A DNA stretch of 64,000 nucleotides from Arthrobacter sp. 18067. Lineage in GTDB: Bacteria; Actinomycetota; Actinomycetes; Actinomycetales; Micrococcaceae. The notes under the pieces are model-generated. The model was not told the DNA's origin. It made no database searches and saw only the letters and a program-made list of their open reading frames with translations. The position numbers and the translations under genes were made by a program. Shown here piece after piece: positions 48,470 through 57,019 of this stretch. Every line of letters starts with the position of its first letter. Position 1 is the first letter of the stretch. Where the stretch lies: assembly GCF_902706295.1 (NCBI RefSeq), contig NZ_CACSJJ010000023.1:20726-84725 (forward strand), written 5' to 3'.

Positions 48470-48482
48470 GCGTACCGTCCGC

Positions 48483-49175
48483 TCATCGTGAGCTGGGGGA
48501 GATTGGTGAATTGTTTTTCCAGACGTCCAGGTAGCGACGATGACCGCGGACCAGGGACGTCCCGAAGAATGCCAAGGCGGCAAGAATAGCTACGGGAACA
48601 GCCGCCGCTGTGGGAAGCCCGGCGGTCAAGAGGGCTGATCCGAGCAGCAGGGCGATCAGTGCCGAGTTCACGAACCCCATAAACACCATGCTGCTGCCAG
48701 CCACCTGGCTGAAGTCTTTGCGAACGCCCAGGAAGTAATACGTCCGTTTAGCGCCTTCCTCGTCATCGTGAACGCCGGCCATGAGGTATGGCCCTACGCC
48801 GGGGTCCATGTCGATGTATGCCGCCCGCAGGCGGTTCATGGCCAGGACGTACATCAGATCCTCAAAGCCCACGCTCATGACGCGGACGTGTGTGAGCAGG
48901 CCAACCACCAGGTCGATGCTGAGGACGGTCAGCGCGAAGGCCCTGAAGGCATCTGAAAACTGGGTGGCGTTACCCACCAGCGCCACGCTTAACAGGCTCG
49001 CCGACGTGAACGTCAGGAACATGCTGATGCGCGTGAGGACTTCGCCTTGGGTGGTGCTGCGTGAGGCGAGCAGGCTCCAGTGCTCGGTGGCCAACAATTG
49101 CGCGCGGACGCTCGGTGACAACTCCGGCGGGGTTGCCAACGGTTCTGGGCTGGCGGCACCCGGTTCCTCGGACAT
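48483..49175 (-). CDS. Conserved-type membrane protein of unknown function
   Basis: A 230-residue protein with an N-terminal soluble stretch and two helix pairs (about residues 55-100 and 160-205). The helix-ending LTRISMFLTFTSASLLSVAL and TYYFLGVRKDFSQVAGSS have no motif I can name. The ATG at 49175 (MSEEPGAAS) is chosen; a GTG at 49190 would add five residues. It converges on the DivIVA-repeat gene with 13 bp between stops. Coding status is supported by long open frame and codon bias. Confidence 0.65.
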   Translation of the reverse strand: MSEEPGAASPEPLATPPELSPSVRAQLLATEHWSLLASRSTTQGEVLTRISMFLTFTSASLLSVALVGNATQFSDAFRAFALTVLSIDLVVGLLTHVRVMSVGFEDLMYVLAMNRLRAAYIDMDPGVGPYLMAGVHDDEEGAKRTYYFLGVRKDFSQVAGSSMVFMGFVNSALIALLLGSALLTAGLPTAAAVPVAILAALAFFGTSLVRGHRRYLDVWKNNSPISPSSR

Positions 49176-49230
49176 GGCGTCATTGTCCACCCTGGCCGCT
49201 GCGCGGACAACAGGCCCCTGCCTTCGGGGG

Positions 49231-50697
49231 CTACCGTTCGGTCGCTACAGGCCGTTCCGGCACATGAAGCCGCGACATGACGCGATTCACGGACGCCGGG
49301 ACACGGTTCTTCGTCAGTCTCGACACCACCACTGTCACGGCGAACGCTGACGGAACGCTCCATGCAGCTGGCTGCGCCAGCCACGCGGGCGCGTTGCCTG
49401 CCCCCATGAGGGTACCGAGCACCATGGCGCCGCCGCAGAGCACTGCTCCGGTCAGCATTCCGGCAATGGCTCCGGTATCTGTCAGCCCTCGCCACCAGAT
49501 TCCCAGGAGCAGGACGGGGCATATGGTGGAGGCCGTGAACGCGAACACCAGGCCAACGCTGCCAGCCAAGGCCAGGGTGTCGGTCATGAAGGCAAAACCC
49601 AAAGGCACGACGGCGGCGAGCACCGCCGCGAGGCGGAAACCCCTCACGCTTCCGCCGAAGAGGTCCTGGCTGATGACACCGGACAGTGACACCACCAGCC
49701 CGGACGTTGTGGACAGGAAGGCTGCGAAGGCTCCGGCCACTACGAGGGAGGAGAGCAGGTCCCCTGCTACGCCGCCGATCAGTTTGCCTGGGAGTAACAG
49801 CACCAAGGCATCGGCCTGTCCGGACTGCGCAAGTTCGGGCGCGAACATCCTTCCCAGGGCACCGGACACCGTGGGAAAAAGATAGAAGACGGAGAGCAGC
49901 CCCAGCACGATCAACGTTGTCCGCCTGGCAGATTGACCGTCAGGGTTGGTATAGAACCTCACCAGGACGTGCGGCAGGCCCAAGGTGCCGAACAGCAACG
50001 CCACCAGCAGCGATATGTGCTGGTAGGCCCCCGCGGGAGCCAGCCCAGTGGGATTGATGGGCAGGGGAGCCCGGGGTTCTGAGCCGTTACCGGCCAGCAC
50101 CAGCAACACGAAGACCACCGGAAGTGCCAACGCCGTCAGTTTCAGCCAGTACTGGAACGCCTGGACGAATGTTATTGAGCGCATGCCACCTGCCACGACC
50201 GTGAGGCACACAACCACCACAACCGCCGTCGAACCTACCCACGACGGCAGGCCGGTGGTGATCCGGATGGTGAGCGCCGCGCCGTGGAGTTGAGGGACGA
50301 TGTACAACCAGCCCACGGCCACCACCACCAGGCTGGTCACCCTGCGGACCACCTTGGAATCCAACCGGGCCTCGGTGAAATCGGGGATGGTGTAGGCGCC
50401 TGAGCGCCGGAGGGGAGCGGCCACAAACAGCAAGAGCATCAGATATCCGGCCGTGTAGCCCACGGGGAACCACAGGGCATCCGTTCCGGAAAGCAGGATC
50501 AGGCCGGCGACTCCCAGGAAGCTGGCGGCGGACAGGTACTCGCCGCCGATCGCCGAAGCATTCCACCACGGCGGGACAGTGCGCGAGGCGACATAGAAAT
50601 CGCCTGTCGTACGGGAGATGCGCAGTCCGTAGAACCCAACGACCGCCGTCGCCAGCGAAACGGCAAGAAACGCGAACAGGCCGACAGCCGGATTCAC
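49231..50697 (-). CDS. Sodium:solute symporter (SSS family)
   Basis: A 488-residue secondary transporter with about 13 helices. GDFYVASRTVPPWWNASAIG and GEYLSAASFLGVAGLILLSG are the SSS opening, LLFGTLGLPHVLVRFYTNPD the central signature, and AGAFAAFLSTTSGLVVSLSG the sodium-site helix. It is related to the acetate symporter at 53584 but clearly different. It overlaps the small upstream gene by four bases (ATGA type), so the two are made together. Likely cargo is a short carboxylate such as acetate, pyruvate or lactate. Confidence 0.85.
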   Translation of the reverse strand: MNPAVGLFAFLAVSLATAVVGFYGLRISRTTGDFYVASRTVPPWWNASAIGGEYLSAASFLGVAGLILLSGTDALWFPVGYTAGYLMLLLFVAAPLRRSGAYTIPDFTEARLDSKVVRRVTSLVVVAVGWLYIVPQLHGAALTIRITTGLPSWVGSTAVVVVVCLTVVAGGMRSITFVQAFQYWLKLTALALPVVFVLLVLAGNGSEPRAPLPINPTGLAPAGAYQHISLLVALLFGTLGLPHVLVRFYTNPDGQSARRTTLIVLGLLSVFYLFPTVSGALGRMFAPELAQSGQADALVLLLPGKLIGGVAGDLLSSLVVAGAFAAFLSTTSGLVVSLSGVISQDLFGGSVRGFRLAAVLAAVVPLGFAFMTDTLALAGSVGLVFAFTASTICPVLLLGIWWRGLTDTGAIAGMLTGAVLCGGAMVLGTLMGAGNAPAWLAQPAAWSVPSAFAVTVVVSRLTKNRVPASVNRVMSRLHVPERPVATER

Positions 50698-51056
50698 TTA
50701 TCCTCCACGAGGTCCCTGTAGCGGGCCTCATTCCGTGCCGCCGCGCGGTTGTAGAGCCAGGCACTCAAGCCAATCACCGGGTAAATTCCGGCACCCAGCA
50801 CCAGCCAGTCAAGCGGAATCCCGAGGATCCGGGTTTCAGCTACCCCCGGCCCATAGACAAGGAACAGCGCGATCACGGCGAGGATGATCAGGAATCCGGA
50901 GGCCACCACCAGTGCCAAACGCAATTGTGATCGGATCAGGGACCGGATGAAGATCCGGCCGGCGTCGGAATCTTCGGTGACCTCGCGCGGATATGGCAAT
51001 CGTCCCGGAGCTGCAGTGGCCGACTGGCGCGGCGCAGTGACACGGACGCGCGTCAT
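50694..51056 (-). CDS. Small two-helix membrane protein, symporter partner
   Basis: A 120-residue protein with two membrane helices (about residues 48-70 and 85-104) and basic ends. It lies between a LytTR regulator and the SSS symporter, overlapping each by four bases. The layout copies the DUF485 protein next to the acetate symporter on the other strand, so it is probably an accessory subunit or stabiliser. The family itself is not certain. Confidence 0.7.
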   Translation of the reverse strand: MTRVRVTAPRQSATAAPGRLPYPREVTEDSDAGRIFIRSLIRSQLRLALVVASGFLIILAVIALFLVYGPGVAETRILGIPLDWLVLGAGIYPVIGLSAWLYNRAAARNEARYRDLVEDK

Positions 51057-51772
51057 CCTTGTGGCCGGATGCGCGTGGACTGCAGCTTGTCCCGGACAGA
51101 GGGCAGGTGCCGCCGGCTGATCGGCAGTTCAGCACCTGCCACGGCGACGCTGGGGCCGCTAGCAGACAACTTAAGGTGCTGCACATGGTTCAGGGCGATC
51201 AGGTACGAGCGGTGGATCCGGATAAACCCTGCTTCAGCCCATTTCTGTTCAAGGTCGCCGAGGGGAACCCGGATGAGGAAGCTGGCCTCGGCGGTGTGCA
51301 GCCTCGCGTAGTCGCCTTGGGCCTGCACATAGGTGACATCGTCGCGCCGGATCATCCGGGTGGTGCTGCCAAGATCCACGGTGATCATCTCCGGTGCCGG
51401 CGTGCCCTCTTTGATGATGTCGCTGATCCGGTCCACGGAACGTGAGAGCCGTTCCGCGCGCAGCGGTTTCAGCAGGTAGTCGATGGCGGCGAGGTCGAAG
51501 GCTTCCAGGGCGCAGTCTTCGTCAGCAGTGACAAACACGACGGCGGGTGGATTGCTGCTGCGGGAAATCGCCCGCGCGATGTCCAATCCGGAAAGGGCCG
51601 GCATGTGGATGTCGAGGAAGACGGCGTCCACCGACTCTGTTTCCAGGGTCCGCAGTGCCTCGGCACCGGAAGACGCCCGGTGGATGGCGCCAATCCGCTC
51701 ATCCCGTCCCAGCAGGAAGGCGAGCTCCTCCACAGCGGGCAGTTCGTCATCAGCGACGAGCACGTTGATCAT
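51053..51772 (-). CDS. Response regulator, LytTR family
   Basis: A 239-residue regulator. The receiver starts INVLVADDELPAVEELAFLL and has the phosphoacceptor in VDAVFLDIHMPALSGLDIAR. The C-terminal LytTR DNA-binding domain has DVTYVQAQGDYARLHTAEAS and IRIHRSYLIALNHVQHLKL. LytTR regulators bind direct repeats and often control transporters of pyruvate or similar acids, as in BtsSR and YpdAB. It is translationally coupled to the symporter partner gene. The kinase lies just upstream. Confidence 0.92.
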   Translation of the reverse strand: MINVLVADDELPAVEELAFLLGRDERIGAIHRASSGAEALRTLETESVDAVFLDIHMPALSGLDIARAISRSSNPPAVVFVTADEDCALEAFDLAAIDYLLKPLRAERLSRSVDRISDIIKEGTPAPEMITVDLGSTTRMIRRDDVTYVQAQGDYARLHTAEASFLIRVPLGDLEQKWAEAGFIRIHRSYLIALNHVQHLKLSASGPSVAVAGAELPISRRHLPSVRDKLQSTRIRPQG

Positions 51773-51793
51773 GTTTAAAGACTAACCGGCACC

Positions 51794-52996
51794 CTAGGCG
51801 TCGTGGTCGGGCTGGGACTTCGGCACCCGCATGGTGATCAGGGTTCCTTCGCCGGGGGCAGTCTCAATGACCAGTCCGTGCTCGTCCCCGTAAACCTGTC
51901 GCAAGCGGGCGTCCACATTCCGAAGACCCACATGGTCGCCGTCTGTGTGGCCCGCGAGCACCGACCGCAGGTGCTCGGGGTCCATGCCGACGCCGTCGTC
52001 CTCGATGGTAACTTCAGCAAATGCTCCGGAATCATTGGCGCAAATGGTGATGTGTCCAGGGCCCTCCTTGGCCTCCAAACCATGCCGGACCGCATTCTCC
52101 ACCAAGGGTTGGAGGCTGAGGAAGGGAATGACCGTGCTCAGTACCTCGGGCGCGATCCGTAGGCTGACCTGGACGCGTTCGCCGAAGCGTGCGCGTTCCA
52201 GCAACAGATATCGGTCGATGCAGCGCAGTTCCTCGGCCACAGTGGTGAAGTCGCCATGCCGCCGGAACGAGTATCGGGTGAAGTCGGCGAACTCCACTAC
52301 AAGCTCACGGGCCCGTGCTGGATCCGTGTTGATGAACGATGCGATGGCATTCAGTGAGTTGTAGATGAAATGCGGGCTGATCTGCGCACGCAAGGCCCTG
52401 ACTTCCGCTTCCATCAGCAAAGTCCTCGAAGCCTCCAGCTCGGTCAGTTCCAGTTGGGCAGCAATCCAGTCGGCAACCTCGGAGGTGGCTCTCACCAGTC
52501 CCGCACCGGCCGCCGGTGCGAGGGCGGCCACTGAGCCAACTACCCTGGAGCCGGCCCGGATAGGAGCAATCACGGCACTGAATCCGTGGTTTCCGTGCTC
52601 GGCTTTTGCGGTGGGGCCTTGCCCCGCATGGGTCACCACGGCCGTTCGCCCGGTGGCAAGCACTTCCTCGGCGAGGCGCATGAGGGAGGGCCGGAGTTCC
52701 TCGGCAGCTCCATCCCAGGCGAGCACCGAATCGGTGTCCGTGATGGCCAGGGCATCGCAGCCCAGCAGCACCCGCAGTTGTTTGCTGGCTTTAGCTGCCC
52801 CGGCAGGCTGGAGGCCGCCCCGGAGGTGCTGCCCGGCGCGTGAGGCTGCGTGCAGCGTGTTGTAGGTGGCGCGCTCTGCATCCGTGCCCAGGTCCCGGAA
52901 GGAACGCATCACTTTCAGGCCAACACCCACGACGACGGCGATGGCCAGCACGATCACGGCGACCGCGGCGGCTGTGAAGAGCGGGGAATCTGGCAT
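51794..52996 (-). CDS. Sensor histidine kinase, LytS/YpdA-like
   Basis: A 400-residue sensor with a single N-terminal membrane helix (residues 5-30), a GAF-like sensor section (about 55-200; LIVNSGDAR-type spacing not assigned) and a His_kinase/HATPase module. RALRAQISPHFIYNSLNAIA carries the phosphoacceptor His, and VTIEDDGVGMDPEHLRSVLA the ATP-binding D-box. The ATG at 52996 (MPDSPLFTAAAVAV) is preferred because upstream codons look non-coding. The absence of a large extracytoplasmic part suggests sensing of an intracellular or membrane signal. Confidence 0.85.
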   Translation of the reverse strand: MPDSPLFTAAAVAVIVLAIAVVVGVGLKVMRSFRDLGTDAERATYNTLHAASRAGQHLRGGLQPAGAAKASKQLRVLLGCDALAITDTDSVLAWDGAAEELRPSLMRLAEEVLATGRTAVVTHAGQGPTAKAEHGNHGFSAVIAPIRAGSRVVGSVAALAPAAGAGLVRATSEVADWIAAQLELTELEASRTLLMEAEVRALRAQISPHFIYNSLNAIASFINTDPARARELVVEFADFTRYSFRRHGDFTTVAEELRCIDRYLLLERARFGERVQVSLRIAPEVLSTVIPFLSLQPLVENAVRHGLEAKEGPGHITICANDSGAFAEVTIEDDGVGMDPEHLRSVLAGHTDGDHVGLRNVDARLRQVYGDEHGLVIETAPGEGTLITMRVPKSQPDHDA

Positions 52997-53140
52997 AAGG
53001 CCAGCGTAGTCGGACGTTTTTCCGCATCGCGGCCTGTTTCCCCGCGCGCTCCTCCATATCCCACCGTTTGGCGCAGCACCGCAACCGTTGAGCGACGGCA
53101 CCGGGCTATTCTCTGGAACAGGCACGGGGCGGCGTTCGAT

Positions 53141-53156
53141 AGTGATTGCAGTCACA
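53141..53156. promoter_or_regulatory. CRP/GlxR-type site before the DUF485-actP pair
   Basis: AGTGATTGCAGTCACA matches TGTGA-N6-TCACA at nine of ten positions. It lies 51 bp before the DUF485 start and 145 bp before the divergent kinase start. GlxR, the actinobacterial cAMP-binding CRP homologue, binds such sites near acetate-uptake genes in Corynebacterium. Confidence 0.6.
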
Positions 53157-53206
53157 TTGGCAAGGCGTGTGGAGCTGATGTGGACTCACCACAACCAGGA
53201 GGAACC

Positions 53207-53587
53207 ATGGGTAATGAGGCCCAACCCCAGGACGCAACGGCGTCCGTGGACTTCCAGGAAGTCCAGCAGACTGAACGGTTCAAGACACTGCGCAAGCGGC
53301 ACCGCAGTTTTGTCTTCCCGATGGCAGTCGTATTCCTGCTTTGGTACTTCGCGTACGTTCTCTTGGCCGACTACGCCGTCGGCTTCATGTCCATCAAAGT
53401 CTGGGGCAACATCAACGTCGGCCTGATCCTTGGCCTGCTCCAGTTCGTCACCACGTTCGGCATCACGGCGTGGTACGTGAGCTACTCCAACAAAAAGCTG
53501 GACCCGATCGCGGCTGAGATCCGCAACGAGATCGAGGGCCGCGAATTCGATAAGGACGGCAATGTGATCAGCGGGGCAGCCAAATGA
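53207..53587 (+). CDS. DUF485 membrane protein, acetate symporter partner
   Basis: A 126-residue protein with two membrane helices (residues 36-58 and 70-95). RFKTLRKRHRSFVFPMAVVF and FVTTFGITAWYVSYSNKKLD fit the DUF485 family (YjcH), nearly always encoded beside actP. The ATG at 53207 follows CAGGAGGAACC, a strong ribosome site. ATGA overlap with the symporter gene shows coupling. It is probably a small subunit or folding partner. Confidence 0.9.
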   Translation: MGNEAQPQDATASVDFQEVQQTERFKTLRKRHRSFVFPMAVVFLLWYFAYVLLADYAVGFMSIKVWGNINVGLILGLLQFVTTFGITAWYVSYSNKKLDPIAAEIRNEIEGREFDKDGNVISGAAK

Positions 53588-55200
53588 ACACCATGGTCCC
53601 GGCAGTCAACGTCGAAGCCCTGAAGGACACCACGCTTCTCAACATGGGCATCTTCGCCCTCTTCGTTGCGGTCACCATGGTGATCGTCTTCCGTGCCAGC
53701 CGGAACAACAAAACCGCCGCGGACTACTACGCCGCCGGCCGTTCGTTTACTGGTTCGCAGAACGGCACGGCCATCGCAGGCGACTACCTGTCCGCAGCCT
53801 CGTTCCTGGGCATCACCGGCGCCATCGCCATCAATGGCTACGACGGCTTCCTGTACTCCATCGGGTTCCTCGTCGCCTGGCTCGTAGCCTTGCTGCTCGT
53901 AGCAGAGCTGCTGCGCAACACCGGCAAGTTCACCATGGCTGATGTCCTCTCCTTCAGGTTGCGCCAGCGCCCAGTCCGTATCGCGGCAGCGCTGTCTACG
54001 CTGGCAGTCTGCTTCTTCTACCTCCTCGCACAGATGGCGGGGGCAGGCAGCCTGATTTCGCTCCTCCTGGGCATCAGCGATTGGGGTGGACAAGCGCTGG
54101 TGATTATCGTCGTCGGCGCCTTGATGATTATGTACGTCCTCATCGGAGGCATGAAGGGCACCACCTGGGTGCAGATCATCAAAGCCATCCTGCTGATCGC
54201 CGGGGCCGCCGTCATGACGGCCATGGTGCTCGCTATCTACGGCTTCAACCTGTCCAACCTGTTGGGCTCGGCTGCCGAAGCCGCCAACAACCCGAACATC
54301 CTCAACCCGGGCCTGCAGTACGGCAAGACGGAAACGTCCAAGCTCGACTTCATGTCGCTGGGCTTGGCACTGGTCCTCGGCACAGCCGCCCTGCCTCACG
54401 TGTTGATGCGCTTCTACACGGTTCCAACGGCCAAGGAAGCCCGGAAGTCCGTTGTCTGGGCGATCTGGCTGATCGGCCTGTTCTACCTCTTCACCCTGGT
54501 GCTCGGCTACGGCGCAGCAGCCTTGGTGGGTGCTGAAACCATCAAGTCCGCCCCCGGCGGCGTGAACTCCGCGGCTCCGCTGCTGGCCTTCCACCTCGGC
54601 GGACCACTGCTTCTGGGCTTCATTTCGGCGGTGGCCTTCGCCACCATCCTGGCGGTGGTGGCCGGTCTGACCATCACCGCGGCAGCTTCCTTTGCCCACG
54701 ACATTTACGCGAATGTCATCTCCAAGGGCAAGGCCGACGCAACCACCGAAGTGAAGGTGGCACGTCGGACGGTAGTGGTGATCGGTGTCCTCGCGATCCT
54801 GGGCGGCATCTTTGCCAACGGCCAGAACGTTGCGTTCCTGGTGGCACTGGCCTTCGCAGTCGCAGCATCCGCGAACCTGCCAACCATTATCTATTCGCTG
54901 TTCTGGAAGAAGTTCACCACCCAGGGCGCGGTTTGGAGCATGTACGGCGGTTTGGCTGCGGCCATCCTGCTGATCACCTTTTCTCCGGTGGTCTCGGGTG
55001 CCAAGACCTCCATGATCCCCGGAGCAAACTTCGCACTGTTCCCGTTGAGCAACCCGGGCATCGTGTCCATTCCCCTGGCATTCTTCCTGGGATGGCTCGG
55101 AACGGTCCTGGACAAGCGGCGCGAAGATCCGGCCAAGCAGGCGGAGATGGAAGTGCGCTCACTGACCGGCGTTGGTGCAGAAAAGGCCGTGGACCACTAG
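53584..55200 (+). CDS. actP: Cation/acetate symporter
   Basis: A 538-residue sodium:solute symporter of the ActP/MctC group that imports acetate and other monocarboxylates. KTAADYYAAGRSFTGSQNGT and GDYLSAASFLGITGAIAING are the conserved start. FMSLGLALVLGTAALPHVLM and FAVAASANLPTIIYSLFWKK are core SSS blocks, and SAVAFATILAVVAGLTITAA the sodium-site helix. Thirteen helices are expected. It is translated with DUF485 and is likely under CRP-type control. A terminator lies just downstream. Confidence 0.92.
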   Translation: MNTMVPAVNVEALKDTTLLNMGIFALFVAVTMVIVFRASRNNKTAADYYAAGRSFTGSQNGTAIAGDYLSAASFLGITGAIAINGYDGFLYSIGFLVAWLVALLLVAELLRNTGKFTMADVLSFRLRQRPVRIAAALSTLAVCFFYLLAQMAGAGSLISLLLGISDWGGQALVIIVVGALMIMYVLIGGMKGTTWVQIIKAILLIAGAAVMTAMVLAIYGFNLSNLLGSAAEAANNPNILNPGLQYGKTETSKLDFMSLGLALVLGTAALPHVLMRFYTVPTAKEARKSVVWAIWLIGLFYLFTLVLGYGAAALVGAETIKSAPGGVNSAAPLLAFHLGGPLLLGFISAVAFATILAVVAGLTITAAASFAHDIYANVISKGKADATTEVKVARRTVVVIGVLAILGGIFANGQNVAFLVALAFAVAASANLPTIIYSLFWKKFTTQGAVWSMYGGLAAAILLITFSPVVSGAKTSMIPGANFALFPLSNPGIVSIPLAFFLGWLGTVLDKRREDPAKQAEMEVRSLTGVGAEKAVDH

Positions 55201-55211
55201 CATCCCAAGGC

Positions 55212-55249
55212 AATGGCTCCTCCTTGCGAATCAGCAAGGAGGAGCCATT
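55212..55249. terminator. Bidirectional terminator between actP and the PHP gene
   Basis: AATGGCTCCTCCTTGC (55212-55227) and GCAAGGAGGAGCCATT (55234-55249) are perfect 16-bp arms with a 6-nt loop. TTGTG follows on the plus strand. It lies 11 bp after actP and 12 bp from the end of the convergent PHP gene. Confidence 0.85.
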
Positions 55250-55261
55250 TGTGTGACGGCA

Positions 55262-56281
55262 TCACTTCTTCAGGCTCAGCCACTCCGTCAGCTGTTCCAG
55301 CGGCCACGTGGTGACGATCCGTTCCTTCGGGACGCCCAGGACCTCGGCGCGTTCCGCCCCGTACTGCAGGAAATCGAGTTGGCCGGGGGCATGGGCGTCG
55401 CTGTCGATGCTGAACAGGCAGCCTGAGTCCAAGGCCAGCTTGATGAGGTTGTCGGGCGGGTCCTGCCGCTCGGGGCGGGAGTTAATCTCGACGGCGACGC
55501 CCCATTCGGCGCACTCCTTGAAGACTTTGGCGGCATCGAATTCAGACTCTGGCCGGGTGCCACGTGATCCCTGAACCAGCCGGCCCGTGCAGTGTCCCAG
55601 GACGTTGGTGTGCGGATCGCTGATTCCACCCAGCATCCTTGCTGTCATGGTCTTCTTGTCCGCCCGAAGCTTGGAGTGGACGCTTGCCACCACAACGTCC
55701 AGCCGACCCAGCATGTGGGGCGTCTGGTCCAGGGTTCCGTCCTCAAGGATGTCCACCTCGATGCCTTTGAGCAGCCGGAAGCCATCCTGCGATGCGTTGA
55801 TCCCCTCCACTACGCCAAGCTGCTCCTCAAGGCGTTCCACGCTGAGGCCGTTGGCGATAGTGAGGTTGGGGGAGTGGTCGGTGAGGGCAAGATATTCGCG
55901 GCCGAGTGTCCGTGCGGCGGCAACCATGGACTCGATGGGCGATCCGCCGTCGGACCAGTTGCTGTGGCTGTGAAGGTCGCCACGGAGGGCGGCCCGCAGG
56001 GTGTCACCGCCGGATGCCAGCGCCTCTGTGCCGCGTTCGCGCAGATCGGCCAGGTAGTCCGGGACCCTGTCTTCCAAGGCCTGGGTGATGACTTCGGCAC
56101 TGCGGTTGCCGATGCCCTTGATGCTGGTAATCCGTCCCGTGCGGATCAGTGCCGGCAGCTCTTCGGGCGGCAGGCGCCGGACGGCGTCGGCCGCCTTCCT
56201 GAAGGCTTGGACCTTGAAGGATGGGGCCTGGCTTCGTTCGAGCCAAAAGGAGATTTCGTCGAGCGCCTCAATGGGATCCAT
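55262..56281 (-). CDS. PHP-domain protein with PolX-like helix-hairpin-helix N-terminus
   Basis: A 339-residue metal-dependent phosphoesterase. The N-terminal 85 residues resemble the 8-kDa/HhH part of PolX polymerases (QAFRKAADAVRRLP, ITSIKGIGNRSAEVITQALE). The PHP domain follows with motif I GDLHSHSNWSDGG, ALTDHSPNLTIANG, KGIEVDILEDGTLD and VVASVHSK, and the last metal ligands in DSDAHAPGQLDFL. There is no polymerase palm domain between, so this is the bacterial PHP-only form. It probably acts as a 3' phosphatase or nuclease in DNA repair. ATG at 56281 (MDPIEALD). Confidence 0.8.
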   Translation of the reverse strand: MDPIEALDEISFWLERSQAPSFKVQAFRKAADAVRRLPPEELPALIRTGRITSIKGIGNRSAEVITQALEDRVPDYLADLRERGTEALASGGDTLRAALRGDLHSHSNWSDGGSPIESMVAAARTLGREYLALTDHSPNLTIANGLSVERLEEQLGVVEGINASQDGFRLLKGIEVDILEDGTLDQTPHMLGRLDVVVASVHSKLRADKKTMTARMLGGISDPHTNVLGHCTGRLVQGSRGTRPESEFDAAKVFKECAEWGVAVEINSRPERQDPPDNLIKLALDSGCLFSIDSDAHAPGQLDFLQYGAERAEVLGVPKERIVTTWPLEQLTEWLSLKK

Positions 56282-56302
56282 GGCTCCATGATCCACGAAC
56301 CA

Positions 56303-56340
56303 GGCGCACCATCAACAGTGGGCTGTGTTGATGATGCGCC
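56303..56340 (-). terminator. Hairpin after the His-tailed membrane-protein gene
   Basis: GGCGCACCATCAACA (56303-56317) and TGTTGATGATGCGCC (56326-56340) pair over 15 bp with one mismatch. It is placed to end the minus-strand gene that stops at 56358. No T-run follows. Confidence 0.4.
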
Positions 56341-56357
56341 GGTCCGGTCGCCGCCAC

Positions 56358-56963
56358 CTAGTGGTGGTGGCCCGGTACCAGGGCGGGATTGGAGCCCTGG
56401 CCGTTTTCTCCGCTGGGGGCCTGACCGTGCTCTCCATGCGGGACAGCGTGCTGTCCCGCCATCGACGCGGCCAGGCCCGGTGTTGCAACTGAAGCAACAA
56501 CGACGGCGGCTCCGAACGCGGCTGCCAGAAGCCGCCCGGTCCTTGGCTGGCCGTGGGCGCCGCCGTCGTTGGTCTTGTGCTGCCGCCTCAGCCAACCCGC
56601 TCCGGCAAGTGCCATGAGCGTCAGGCCAAGGGCGGCAAAGTGGCTCACGTCGAGTGAGCGTTGGGTGGTGATGCCGGCCGCCATGACCGCCACGTGCGCA
56701 ACGGCTGCGAGGGCCAGGGCGGGAATGGAGTAGCGAGGAAAGACGAGGGTGTTGCGGTGCAGCCCCCACAGGGACCAGGCCAAGAATGCCAATCCCCCTG
56801 TGAGGGTTGCCGCACCAGCAACCGCCAAGCCGGGCGTCACGGATCCGGCTCCGGTGAGATACCCGGCGGCAAGGGAAAGCTCAACCATCCCGGCGGCCAT
56901 CGCTGCGAAGTACACAAACAGCAGGGTCGCTGCGCTCAGCGTGGGGTGATTTCTGCGTTCCAT
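56358..56963 (-). CDS. Polytopic membrane protein with histidine-rich C-terminus
   Basis: A 201-residue protein with five or so helices (about residues 10-34, 40-65, 75-95, 105-125 and 145-165) and a C-terminal tail rich in His, Gly and Gln (GQHAVPHGEHGQAPSGENGQ, ending PGHHH). The tail could bind a transition metal. No family recognised. It starts with MERRNHPTLS behind GACGGCAAGAGCC. Upstream on the same strand is the DUF4383 gene, 56 bp away. Confidence 0.65.
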   Translation of the reverse strand: MERRNHPTLSAATLLFVYFAAMAAGMVELSLAAGYLTGAGSVTPGLAVAGAATLTGGLAFLAWSLWGLHRNTLVFPRYSIPALALAAVAHVAVMAAGITTQRSLDVSHFAALGLTLMALAGAGWLRRQHKTNDGGAHGQPRTGRLLAAAFGAAVVVASVATPGLAASMAGQHAVPHGEHGQAPSGENGQGSNPALVPGHHH

Positions 56964-57019
56964 GGCTCTTGCCGTCCTCTCGCTCGTTTGTCGTTGATTA
57001 GTCGCTGCTCAGGTGTTGC

